Below, piece by piece: positions 7,279-13,560 of a DNA stretch of 15,734 bases. Both the position numbers and the translations under genes were made by a program. How positions within the stretch are numbered: the stretch's first letter is position 1; each line of letters begins with the position of its first letter. Below the pieces are notes generated by a model. It saw only the letters and a list, made by a program, of their open reading frames with translations, had not been told where the DNA came from and made no database searches. Origin of the DNA: Streptomyces sp. WM6386 (GTDB taxonomy: Bacteria; Actinomycetota; Actinomycetes; Streptomycetales; Streptomycetaceae); NCBI RefSeq assembly GCF_000972385.1, contig NZ_JXTE01000113.1, positions 1-15,734 on the forward strand. Direction: 5' to 3'.

Positions 7279-8397
7279 TCACAGCCAGCCGTTGCGCTTC
7301 AGCGTGCGGTGGATGCCGAGGCAGATGACACCGGTGATCATCATGATCACGGGGTAGCCGTACCGCCAGTGCAGCTCGGGCATGTGCTCGAAGTTCATGC
7401 CGTACACGCCACACACCATCGTCGGTACGGCGATGATGGCCGCCCACGAGGTGATCTTGCGCATGTCCTCGTTCTGCGCGACGGACGCCTGCGCGAGGTT
7501 GGCCTGGAGGATCGAGTTGAGCAGCTCGTCGAAGCCGATGACCTGCTCCTGGACCCGGGCGAGGTGGTCGGCGACGTCCCGGAAGTACTTCTGGATGTCG
7601 GGGTCGATGAGCCGCATCGGCCGCTCGCTCAGCAGCTGCATGGGGCGCAGGAGCGGGGAGACGGCCCGCTTGAACTCCAGGACCTCACGCTTGAGTTGGT
7701 AGATCCGGCCGGCGTCCGTGCCGCGCGGCGAGCCCTTGCGCCCCGGCGAGAACACCTCCGTCTCGACCTCGTCGATGTCGTCCTGAACCGCGTCGGCGAC
7801 CGCGATGTACCCGTCGACGACATGGTCGGCGATCGCGTGCAGCACCGCCGAAGGGCCCTTGGCGAGCAGCTCGGGGTCGTCCTGGAGGCGGTGGCGCAGA
7901 GCCCGCAGGGAACCCTGTCCGCCGTGCCGGACGGTGATGAAGAAGTCCCGTCCGGTGAAGCACATGACCTCGCCGGTCTCGACGATCTCGCTGTTGGCGG
8001 TGAGCTCGTCGTGCTCGACGTAGTGGATGGTCTTGAAGACGGTGAAGAGGGAGTCGTCGTAGCGCTCCAGCTTGGGCCGCTGGTGTGCCTGCACCGCGTC
8101 CTCCACTGCCAGCGGGTGCAGCCCGAACTCGCTTGCGATACCGGAGAATTCGGCCTCGGTCGGCTCGTGCAGCCCGATCCACACGAAGCCCCCGTCGCGG
8201 CGCACCTGACGCATCGCCTCGTGCGGCGTCAGCGCCTTCGGCATCTGGACGCGGGCCCCGTCGCGGTAGACGGCGCAGTCGACGACGGCCGAGGGCGTCC
8301 CGGGGTCACGCGTGGTGTCGTAGTCCGTGCTGCTGCTCTTGCGCAGCGAGACGCGGGAGGGTCGGACCACGGCACGCAGGTCGCGGATCATCGACAT
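7279..8397 (-). CDS. corA: CorA-family magnesium/divalent cation channel
   Basis: CorA forms pentameric channels for Mg2+ (and Co2+/Ni2+) uptake in the cytoplasmic membrane. The 372-residue product has the large alpha/beta cytosolic domain, the long charged stalk helix (about 200-310) and two C-terminal membrane helices (about 316-333 and 346-365). The hallmark YGMNFEHMPEL (GMN at 333-335) lies between the helices, and the basic C-terminus follows. ATG at 8397 is chosen because AAGGAG lies 6 nt before it; the in-frame TTG at 8421 lies upstream of that site and is rejected. The sequence immediately before the ribosome binding site looks like an IS200/IS605 remnant, so its promoter region may have been rebuilt. 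A 170-residue protein gene follows 36 nt downstream. The channel-less MgtE-N protein nearby may belong to the same physiology. Confidence 0.95.
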   Translation of the reverse strand: MSMIRDLRAVVRPSRVSLRKSSSTDYDTTRDPGTPSAVVDCAVYRDGARVQMPKALTPHEAMRQVRRDGGFVWIGLHEPTEAEFSGIASEFGLHPLAVEDAVQAHQRPKLERYDDSLFTVFKTIHYVEHDELTANSEIVETGEVMCFTGRDFFITVRHGGQGSLRALRHRLQDDPELLAKGPSAVLHAIADHVVDGYIAVADAVQDDIDEVETEVFSPGRKGSPRGTDAGRIYQLKREVLEFKRAVSPLLRPMQLLSERPMRLIDPDIQKYFRDVADHLARVQEQVIGFDELLNSILQANLAQASVAQNEDMRKITSWAAIIAVPTMVCGVYGMNFEHMPELHWRYGYPVIMMITGVICLGIHRTLKRNGWL

Positions 8398-8410
8398 GGC
8401 GGGCTCCTTC

Positions 8411-8510
8411 GCGACAGGCAACGAAAAGCCGCTTCAACGGATGGAACTGCCCGGAATGAGGACGTCCTGGCGAGGGGTATCTCCCGCCCTTGAGGCAGGG
8501 GAAGGATGTT
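8411..8510 (+). mobile_element. Remnant of IS200/IS605-type right end with tnpB tail-like reading frame
   Basis: An imperfect hairpin (8482-8488 with 8494-8500, loop CTTGA, one C-A mismatch and one G-T pair) is followed by GAAGGATGT. I recognise this layout, a GC hairpin then GGATGT, from the right ends of actinobacterial IS200/IS605 and tnpB elements. The plus-strand frame through it reads GNEKPLQR ... VSPALEAGEG, like the variable TnpB C-termini that run into that hairpin. No TnpA, TnpB core or left end is present, so it is a solo fragment at best. The left boundary about 8411 is where the similarity fades, next to the corA ribosome binding site. Recognition is from memory. Confidence 0.4.
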
Positions 8511-8655
8511 TGGCACGTCCACAAAGCGGGGAGCACCGCACCATTGCGGTAGCGGGTTTCGCTGCTGATACAGATCAAACAGATCAGGCAAAACGAGACG
8601 AAGTGCTCTTCCGACGATGAAGACGCGAGCGTGAGAGGCGGCGATCGGCCGAAGG

Positions 8656-8718
8656 CGGATCAGCTACATCAGTGGCCGGAAGGGCGAGTGGTACTACCAG
8701 GTCGACTTCGATCCATGA
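8656..8718 (+). pseudogene. Orphan 20-codon coding remnant (3' end of a lost gene)
   Basis: The frame reads RISYISGRKGEWYYQVDFDP then TGA, with a GC-biased third position and a composition typical of a beta-rich protein terminus. The frame is closed by a stop a few codons upstream (the TGA of GTGAGAGGCG near 8631), and no start or ribosome binding site is present. I cannot name the parent family. It may be the truncated end of a gene removed by the rearrangement that left the IS-like remnant, or chance. Confidence 0.22.
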
Positions 8719-8739
8719 CAGCCCCACCTCCTCCGGTCG

Positions 8740-8776
8740 GTCCCTCGTAAGGGACGATCCATTCCCCGTAGGGGGA
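8740..8776. other. Two tandem small hairpins
   Basis: GTCCCT (8740-8745) pairs with AGGGAC (8750-8755) over a 4-nt loop. TCCCC (8763-8767) pairs with GGGGA (8772-8776) over a 4-nt loop. They lie between the orphan coding remnant and the SUFU promoter. They could end transcription leaving the region or be part of a structured leader of corA on the minus strand. No known riboswitch pattern is seen. Confidence 0.35.
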
Positions 8777-8871
8777 GTCTCACGGCGTCGGGACTCGGTA
8801 GCGACGCTCCTGCGTGCTGCCCCGAACCACCGGCAAAGAGTATCAGCCGACTGAATAGTCAAGGCGCTGCT

Positions 8872-8898
8872 TTGCCCGGTACTGACGAGTTCTATGCT
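8872..8898 (+). promoter_or_regulatory. Leaderless promoter of the SUFU gene (TTGCCC ... TATGCT)
   Basis: TATGCT (8893-8898) is followed by 6 nt and the ATG at 8905, so transcription should begin at or next to the start codon. TTGCCC (8872-8877) is a plausible -35 box although the 15-nt spacer is short. No Shine-Dalgarno precedes the ATG. The in-frame TTG at 8872 falls inside the promoter, so it is not the start. Confidence 0.55.
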
Positions 8899-8904
8899 CG
8901 CGGC

Positions 8905-9489
8905 ATGGCTGATGTTCTTCCCTTGGTCGAGGCCCGGTTGCGTACGGCGCTGGGCGAACCGGACGCGCGCGCCGCGGTCACCTTCCTCGGTACGGACCGC
9001 GTCGAGGTGCTGCGTTTCCAGGAGGGCGACATCGTCCGCTACGCCACGCTCGGCATGTCGGCACAACCGATGGGCGACCCCACCGCGATGCTCGCCGACC
9101 CGGTCAAGGGGCCGCGCGCCGAGCTGGTCCTCTCGGTCCGCGCCGGACTCTCCGACACCGACAAGGTGCTCCGCCCGCTCGCCGTACTTGCCGCGTCCCC
9201 CCAGGTCGAGGGCGTGATCGTGGCCCCCGGCGCCTCTCTCGACGTCGGCGAACCCCTGTGGCCCGGCGCCCCGTTCACCTCGGTCCTGGTGGCCGAACCG
9301 GGCGGCCTGGTCGAGGACCTGGAGCTCGACGAGCCCATGGACCCGGTCCGGTTCCTGCCGCTGCTGCCCATGACCCCGAACGAGGCCGCCTGGAAGCGCG
9401 TCCACGGTGCTCAGGCCCTCCAGGAGCGCTGGCTGACGAACGGGACGGACCTCCGGGATCCGTCCCGCAAGTCCGTCCCGCTGGAGTGA
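8905..9489 (+). CDS. SUFU (suppressor of fused)-domain protein
   Basis: The 194-residue product matches the bacterial SUFU-domain pattern: an N-terminal helix (VLPLVEARLRTAL), then strands with YATLGMSAQPMGDP (about 46-60), an RAELVLSVR strand and a late PFTSVLVAEPGG ... FLPLLPMTPNEAAWKR segment (about 120-170). It has no signal peptide or membrane helix. Bacterial SUFU proteins are poorly characterised; many act as immunity or partner proteins in toxin loci, but here no toxin gene is adjacent and the gene looks like a core housekeeping locus. The start follows from the leaderless promoter geometry. It converges on the MFS gene, with only 30 bp between stops. Confidence 0.85.
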   Translation: MADVLPLVEARLRTALGEPDARAAVTFLGTDRVEVLRFQEGDIVRYATLGMSAQPMGDPTAMLADPVKGPRAELVLSVRAGLSDTDKVLRPLAVLAASPQVEGVIVAPGASLDVGEPLWPGAPFTSVLVAEPGGLVEDLELDEPMDPVRFLPLLPMTPNEAAWKRVHGAQALQERWLTNGTDLRDPSRKSVPLE

Positions 9490-9519
9490 CTGATCTCACC
9501 AACCGGTGGCTGAAAAGCG

Positions 9520-10743
9520 TCAGTTGGCGAAGACGGCGACGCTGTCCTCTGTGGCGTGCTTCGACTCCAGCTCCTCCGCGTCCCGAGTGAGCGCGTTCCG
9601 TCGTACGACGACCACCAGCGCGCCGAGGACGGCGGTGACCGCCGCCACCACGAACGGGATGTGGATGTCGGTCCACTCCTCGATCTTCGGCGCGAAGAAG
9701 GGCGCGGCGGCGGCCGCGAACCAGCGCACGAAGTTGTAGCCGGCGCTCGCGACCGGCCGCGGCGCGTCCGACACGCCGAGCGCCAGCTCCGTGTAGACGG
9801 TGTTGTTCACACCGATGAAGGCGCCGGAGAGGATCGTGCAGACGATCGCGGCGGTGTGGCTGCCGTAGCCGAGGACGAGTACGTCGACGGCGAGCAGGAC
9901 GAGCGAGCCGCCGAGCACCTTCAGCGAACCGAACCGCCGCTGCAGACGCGGTGCCACGAGCACCGAGAACACGGCGAGCAGCACGCCCCAGGCGAAGAAC
10001 ACGGCACCCGACTTGTACGGGGTCATGTCCAGCACGAACGGCGTGAAGGCCAGCACGGTGAAGAACGTGTAGTTGTAGAAGAACGCCGAGGCGGCGACGG
10101 AGGCGAGGCCGCCGTGGCCCAGTGCCTTGATGGGGTCGAGCACCGAGGTCCTTCGGGCCGGCTTGGGCTGTTCCTTCAGGAACACCGTGATGCACAGGAA
10201 GCCGACCGCCATCAGGAAGGCCGTGCCGAAGAACGGGTAGCGCCAGTTGGCGTCGCCGAGCAGTGCGCCCAGCAGCGGGCCGCACGCCATGCCCAGGCCG
10301 AGCGCCGACTCGTACAGCAGGATCGCCGCAGCGCTCCCGCCCGCCGCCGCGCCGACGATGACGGCGAGGGCCGTCGAGACGAAGAGGGCGTTGCCGAGGC
10401 CCCAGCCCGCGCGGAAGCCGACGAGTTCGGCGACCGAGTTCGAGGTGCCCGCGAGGCCGGCGAAGACGACGACGAACGCGAGGCCGAGCAGCAGGGTCTT
10501 GCGGCCGCCGATGCGGCTGGAGACGAAGCCGGTGATCAGCATCGCGACGGCGGTGATGAGGAAGTACGAGGTGAAGAGCAGGGAGACCTGGCTGGCGGTG
10601 GCGTCGAGGCCCTGGGCGATGGACGGCAGGATCGGGTCGACCAGTCCGATGCCCATGAAGGCGACGACGGAGGCACCGGCCGTGGCCCAGACCGCCTTGG
10701 GCTGTCGCAGGAGGCTGCCCGCTCCCGCGTCGAAGGCGTCCAT
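9520..10743 (-). CDS. Major facilitator superfamily exporter, probable drug/proton antiporter
   Basis: The 407-residue product is hydrophobic throughout with about 12 membrane helices and a basic central loop (about 185-200, PKPARRTS). MFS signatures are seen: LVDPILPSI in helix 1, motif A-like GFVSSRIGGRK (72-82), the motif B-like arginine in FRAGWGLGNAL (Arg111) and motif C-like GLGMACGPLLGALLG (149-163), which marks antiporters. Substrate cannot be read from sequence. ATG at 10743 is chosen because GGAG (10750-10753) lies 6 nt upstream; the longer frame from 10785 would start within the promoter's transcript start region. A clear promoter with an overlapping inverted repeat suggests a regulator, but no regulator gene is adjacent. 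Confidence 0.92.
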   Translation of the reverse strand: MDAFDAGAGSLLRQPKAVWATAGASVVAFMGIGLVDPILPSIAQGLDATASQVSLLFTSYFLITAVAMLITGFVSSRIGGRKTLLLGLAFVVVFAGLAGTSNSVAELVGFRAGWGLGNALFVSTALAVIVGAAAGGSAAAILLYESALGLGMACGPLLGALLGDANWRYPFFGTAFLMAVGFLCITVFLKEQPKPARRTSVLDPIKALGHGGLASVAASAFFYNYTFFTVLAFTPFVLDMTPYKSGAVFFAWGVLLAVFSVLVAPRLQRRFGSLKVLGGSLVLLAVDVLVLGYGSHTAAIVCTILSGAFIGVNNTVYTELALGVSDAPRPVASAGYNFVRWFAAAAAPFFAPKIEEWTDIHIPFVVAAVTAVLGALVVVVRRNALTRDAEELESKHATEDSVAVFAN

Positions 10744-10785
10744 GGTTTTCTCCAATTCCGGCGAGGAGATGGTTGGTATATGCAC

Positions 10786-10815
10786 ATAGTAAGTTAGGGC
10801 AGCTAATTAATGCAA
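10786..10815 (-). promoter_or_regulatory. Promoter of the MFS gene (TTGCAT-N18-TACTAT)
   Basis: On the minus strand TTGCAT (10810-10815) and TACTAT (10786-10791) are 18 bp apart, a good vegetative-type promoter by Streptomyces standards. Transcription would start near 10779, leaving a leader of about 36 nt that contains the ribosome binding site. Confidence 0.65.
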
Positions 10816-10820
10816 GCTGC
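10795..10820. promoter_or_regulatory. Inverted repeats overlapping the MFS promoter, candidate operator
   Basis: GCAGCT (10799-10804) and AGCTGC (10815-10820) form a 6-bp inverted repeat with a 10-nt AT-rich spacer. A second one, TTAG (10795-10798) with CTAA (10803-10806), overlaps it. Both lie across the -35 box and spacer of the exporter promoter. That is where a MarR- or TetR-type repressor would block transcription. The regulator is not identifiable here. Confidence 0.4.
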
Positions 10821-10879
10821 ATCTAGTTTCCCTGGTCGGACGATCCTGACGGCGGTTCCGCCCGGACGGGTGATCGTCC

Positions 10880-10908
10880 TTGACGTGGGGGAGCAGGGGT
10901 AGGACCGT
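10880..10908 (+). promoter_or_regulatory. Possible promoter of the zinc-ribbon gene (TTGACG-N17-GACCGT)
   Basis: TTGACG (10880-10885) is a good -35 box. At a 17-nt spacing GACCGT (10903-10908) keeps only the conserved A and final T of a -10 box. The transcript start would fall at about the ATG (10917). No convincing Shine-Dalgarno is present, so a leaderless or near-leaderless mRNA is possible. Confidence 0.3.
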
Positions 10909-10916
10909 GGGGCCCT

Positions 10917-11558
10917 ATGAGGGGCGAACCCAGTTGCCCGAAGTGTGGTGGCCGGGTCAGGGCTCCCGGACTCTTCGCCGACACCTGGCAGTGCGATGTG
11001 CACGGGACGGTGCATCCGCTCCAGCCGGTGATCCCGCCCAGCGTCGAGGCGCTCGACGTCGTGGTGCACCGCACACAGGTACCGGTCTGGATGCCGTGGC
11101 CACTGCCGGTCGGCTGGCTGTTCACGGGTGTGGGCTGCGCGGGCGACGATCGCAGCGGGGGCCGTGCGACGGCGGTGGCGTGCACGGGGCCGGGTCCGCT
11201 GGGCGGTATCGGGGAGCTGATCCTTGTCGCCGAGGAGCTCGGTGTGGGGCTCGGGGCGCGGTACGCCGGGATCGACGGGCCGGATCCGGGGCCGTACATG
11301 AGCGTCGAGAAACCACCGCAGGCGAAGGTGCTGGCCGCCGGGCGGCCTACGCCGCTGTGGCATGTCTCCGGGGCGCCGGATGATCGTGCGGTCTTCGCCG
11401 GTGAGGCTCGTGGGTTGTGGCTGTGGGCGGTTGTGTGGCCGGAGCAGTCGGGGTTGTTGATGTACGACGAGCTGGTGCTGACCGATCTGCGGGACGCCGG
11501 GGCCGAGGTGGAGCTGGTGCCGTGCGGAGCGTTGTCGCCGCGCTTGCTTGAGCCGTAG
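10917..11558 (+). CDS. DUF6758-like zinc-ribbon protein of unknown function
   Basis: The 213-residue product begins with a zinc-ribbon: CPKC (Cys7, Cys10), then WQCDVHG (Cys26, His29), followed by a linker rich in proline and valine. The rest (about 45-213) includes PWPLPVGWLFTGVGCAGDD, a glycine-rich stretch ending in GPYMS, and a Trp-rich C-terminal half (LWLWAVVWPEQSGLLMYDELVLTDLRD). I recall this layout as the streptomycete DUF6758 family, with no known activity. There are no membrane helices. The ribbon could hold zinc for nucleic acid or protein contact, but nothing shows which. It is divergent from the MFS gene, and no terminator is obvious downstream. Confidence 0.8.
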   Translation: MRGEPSCPKCGGRVRAPGLFADTWQCDVHGTVHPLQPVIPPSVEALDVVVHRTQVPVWMPWPLPVGWLFTGVGCAGDDRSGGRATAVACTGPGPLGGIGELILVAEELGVGLGARYAGIDGPDPGPYMSVEKPPQAKVLAAGRPTPLWHVSGAPDDRAVFAGEARGLWLWAVVWPEQSGLLMYDELVLTDLRDAGAEVELVPCGALSPRLLEP

Positions 11559-11567
11559 CGCCTGCCG

Positions 11568-11645
11568 GGGGTGGGGGCTTCGGTGCGTTGGCGGCTGTGG
11601 GTTGTCTGTGGCTTGTCGCGCAGTTCCCCGCGCCCCTGGGTGGGT
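11568..11645. repeat. Streptomyces-type intergenic repeat (core 11608-11645)
   Basis: The core CGCGCAGTTCCCCGCGCCCC (11617-11636), preceded by a G/T-rich tract with GTGGCTTGT, is a sequence I recognise as recurring between genes in many Streptomyces genomes. The G/T-rich left arm and C-rich core can partly pair. It lies in the 190-bp gap between the zinc-ribbon and PHP genes. Its function is unknown; it could be a mobile palindromic unit or a weak terminator. Copy number cannot be checked from this window. Confidence 0.5.
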
Positions 11646-11748
11646 CTGTGTAAAGGTCGCTCACAGGTTTCGGGTGTGACAGGGGTCCTTGTAAGTCCGG
11701 TTATCCTTTAGCGGTCCCTGTGTTCCGTCGTTGTCTGGAGTTCGTGTC

Positions 11749-12606
11749 GTGCGTATTGATCTGCACACCCACTCCACGGCTTCCGACGGTACGGACACGC
11801 CTGCTGAGCTGGTGCGTAATGCCGCCGCTGCTGGGTTGGACGTTGTCGCGCTGACCGATCACGACACCACGCGTGGGTATGCCGGGGCGATCGCCGCGCT
11901 GCCGGAGGGGCTCACGCTCGTCACCGGGGCCGAGCTGTCCTGTCGTATCGACGGCGTGTCCATGCATCTGCTGGCCTACCTCTTCGATCCCGAGGAGGCG
12001 GAGCTGCTCGCCGAGCGGGAGCTGGTGCGGGACGACCGGGTGCCGCGGGCGCGGGGCATGGTCGCCAAGCTCAACGAGCTGGGGGTGCCCATCACTTGGG
12101 AACAGGTGATGCGGATCGCCGGGGACGGGTCCGTCGGGCGGCCGCATGTCGCCACCGCGCTCGTCGAGCTCGGGGTCGTACCGACCGTGAGCGACGCCTT
12201 CACCCAGGACTGGCTCGCCGACGGCGGCCGGGCCTTCGTGGAGAAGCACGAGACCGACCCCTTCGAGGCGATCCGGCTGGTCAAGGCCGCGGGCGGGGTC
12301 ACCGTCTTCGCGCACCCGGGCGCCGGCAAGCGCGGGCGTACGGTGCCGGAGTCCACGATCGCCGAGCTGGCCGCGGCCGGGCTCGACGGTATCGAGGTCG
12401 ATCACATGGACCACGACGAGGAGACCCGGGTCGGACTGCGCGGACTCGCCGCCGAGCTGGGGCTGCTGGTCACGGGCTCCTCCGACTACCACGGCAGCCG
12501 CAAGACCGTCACGCTCGGCGAGTACCGGACCGACCCCGAGGTGTACGGCGAGATCACCCGGCGCGCCACCGGCGCGTTCCCGGTGCCGGGGACCGGCGGA
12601 GCCTGA
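11749..12606 (+). CDS. PHP-domain phosphoesterase (TrpH/RNase AM-like)
   Basis: The 285-residue product carries the metal-binding motifs of the polymerase-and-histidinol-phosphatase family: DLHTHST (His6, His8), Asp13, TDHD (Asp37-Asp39), GAELS (Glu62), RPH (His133), FAHPG (His189) and SSDYHG (Asp246, His248). This set and the length fit the YciV/TrpH branch, whose characterised members remove 3'-phosphates from 3',5'-bisphosphonucleotides or act as 5'-3' exoribonucleases (RNase AM). Which activity applies here is not decided by sequence. GTG at 11749 is chosen because GGAG (11737-11740) lies 8 nt upstream and DLHTHST should sit at the very N-terminus. A MarC-family gene follows 53 nt downstream and is probably cotranscribed. 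Confidence 0.92.
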   Translation: MRIDLHTHSTASDGTDTPAELVRNAAAAGLDVVALTDHDTTRGYAGAIAALPEGLTLVTGAELSCRIDGVSMHLLAYLFDPEEAELLAERELVRDDRVPRARGMVAKLNELGVPITWEQVMRIAGDGSVGRPHVATALVELGVVPTVSDAFTQDWLADGGRAFVEKHETDPFEAIRLVKAAGGVTVFAHPGAGKRGRTVPESTIAELAAAGLDGIEVDHMDHDEETRVGLRGLAAELGLLVTGSSDYHGSRKTVTLGEYRTDPEVYGEITRRATGAFPVPGTGGA

Positions 12607-12659
12607 GACTCGCTCCCACGTCCATCTGATCTCTCCCTTTCTCCTCGCAAGGCTCTCCT

Positions 12660-13265
12660 GTGTTCGACGCTGCCGTTTTCGGCTCCCTGTTCCTGACCCT
12701 GTTCGTCATCATGGATCCCCCCGGGATCACCCCGATCTTCCTGGCGCTGACCTCCGGCCGGCCCGCCAAGGTGCAGAAGCGGATGGCCTTCCAGGCCGTC
12801 TGTGTCGCCGGCGGTGTCATCACCGTCTTCGGGCTCCTCGGGCACCAGATCCTCGACTACCTGCATGTCTCCGTCCCCGCGCTGATGATCGCGGGCGGGC
12901 TGCTGCTCCTGCTGATCGCCCTGGACCTGCTGACCGGCAAGACCGACGAGCCCAAGCAGACCAAGGACGTCAATGTGGCGCTGGTGCCGCTGGGCATGCC
13001 GCTGCTGGCGGGGCCGGGCGCGATCGTGTCGGTCATCCTCGCCGTGCAGAAGGCCGGCAGCGTCGCCACACAGGTGTCGGTGTGGATGGCGATCCTCGCC
13101 ATCCATGTCGTGCTGTGGCTGGTGATGCGGTACTCGCTGCTGATCATCCGGGTCATCAAGGACGGCGGCGTGGTCCTGGTGACACGGCTCGCGGGCATGA
13201 TGCTCTCCGCGATCGCCGTACAGCAGATCATCAACGGCATCACGCAGGTGATCCAGGGGAGCTGA
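12660..13265 (+). CDS. MarC/UPF0056 family integral membrane protein
   Basis: The 201-residue product has about six membrane helices and the family signature MDPPGITPIFLALT (18-31) in the first helix/loop. A second match lies at PLGMPLLAGPGAI (about 110-122), a typical internal repeat of this family. MarC was once linked to multiple antibiotic resistance, but that role was later disputed; the transported substrate, if any, is unknown. GTG at 12660 has AAGG (12649-12652) 7 nt upstream and starts right at the first hydrophobic helix. It probably forms an operon with the PHP gene and ends at a strong hairpin. Confidence 0.92.
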   Translation: MFDAAVFGSLFLTLFVIMDPPGITPIFLALTSGRPAKVQKRMAFQAVCVAGGVITVFGLLGHQILDYLHVSVPALMIAGGLLLLLIALDLLTGKTDEPKQTKDVNVALVPLGMPLLAGPGAIVSVILAVQKAGSVATQVSVWMAILAIHVVLWLVMRYSLLIIRVIKDGGVVLVTRLAGMMLSAIAVQQIINGITQVIQGS

Positions 13266-13285
13266 TCCCCGCGGCCGGACAGCGC

Positions 13286-13323
13286 AGAGCCCCCGTACGA
13301 CATCGTTGCCGTACGGGGGCTCT
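13286..13323. terminator. Bidirectional terminator between marC-like and small-protein genes
   Basis: A perfect 14-bp stem (AGAGCCCCCGTACG at 13286-13299 with 13310-13323) closes a 10-nt loop. It lies between the stop of the MarC-family gene (13265, plus) and the stop of the 50-residue gene (13349, minus), so it can end both transcripts. Confidence 0.88.
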
Positions 13324-13348
13324 GAAGCCTGTGTGTTACCCGTATGTG

Positions 13349-13501
13349 TTACGAGGCCGAGGCCTCGGCCGGGCGGATCCAGAGACGCTGGCCTATCGAG
13401 GCGGCCTGCTGAACGATCCGATTGACGGAGGCGGCGTCCACAACGGTGCTGTCCACGGGCGTGCCGTCGACGTCGTCGAGTCGCATGATTTCGAAGCGCA
13501 T
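13349..13501 (-). CDS. Conserved-looking 50-residue small protein
   Basis: ATG 13501 to TAA 13349-13351 encodes 50 residues starting MRFEIMRLDDVDG and ending WIRPAEASAS. Support for a real gene: GGGAG (13508-13512) 6 nt before the ATG, a well-formed promoter upstream, a terminator 26 nt beyond the stop, GC-rich third positions and a balanced soluble composition. A predicted strand (FEIMRLDD), an amphipathic helix (ASVNRIVQQAASIGQ, about 24-38) and a last strand (RLWIRP) suggest a tiny alpha/beta fold. There is no cysteine, signal or membrane helix. I recall near-identical short proteins in other streptomycetes but know no function. The SigR-type promoter implies induction by thiol-oxidative stress. 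Confidence 0.82.
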   Translation of the reverse strand: MRFEIMRLDDVDGTPVDSTVVDAASVNRIVQQAASIGQRLWIRPAEASAS

Positions 13502-13560
13502 GGGCTTCTCCCTTCGTCTGGTCATCCTCCTGCGGAGAATTACTGCGTACGTAGGTAGTC

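Larger units (their letters stand above)
8398..8904. other. 507-bp gene-free region upstream of corA
   Basis: Between the divergent corA and SUFU genes no credible complete gene is present. It holds, in order, an IS200/IS605-like 3'-end remnant (about 8411-8510), a short direct repeat CAGATCA (8571-8577 and 8580-8586), a 20-codon orphan coding-like stretch ending in a stop (8656-8718), two small hairpins (8740-8755 and 8763-8776) and the leaderless promoter of the SUFU gene at its right end. It is less GC-rich than its surroundings in parts (8555-8600, 8830-8900). Confidence 0.7.

Noticed and set aside
8398..8421. TTG start adding 8 residues to CorA
   Set aside because: AAGGAG lies between this TTG and the ATG at 8397, at the right distance for the ATG.
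8565..8590. CRISPR-like or integration repeats (CAGATCA x2)
   Set aside because: There are only two 7-bp copies 2 nt apart, with no array, no cas gene and no integrase nearby.
8398..8870. Magnesium riboswitch (M-box) upstream of corA
   Set aside because: None of the conserved M-box segments is recognisable on the minus strand, and the hairpins seen are too small.
10795..10813. Iron box (DmdR/IdeR type) upstream of the MFS gene
   Set aside because: The left half resembles TTAGGTTAG, but the right half does not match CTAACCTAA at the proper spacing.
9275..10822. 515-codon minus frame over the MFS gene
   Set aside because: It is a shifted frame of the MFS gene with arginine/proline-rich translation; the MFS frame has all family motifs and helices.
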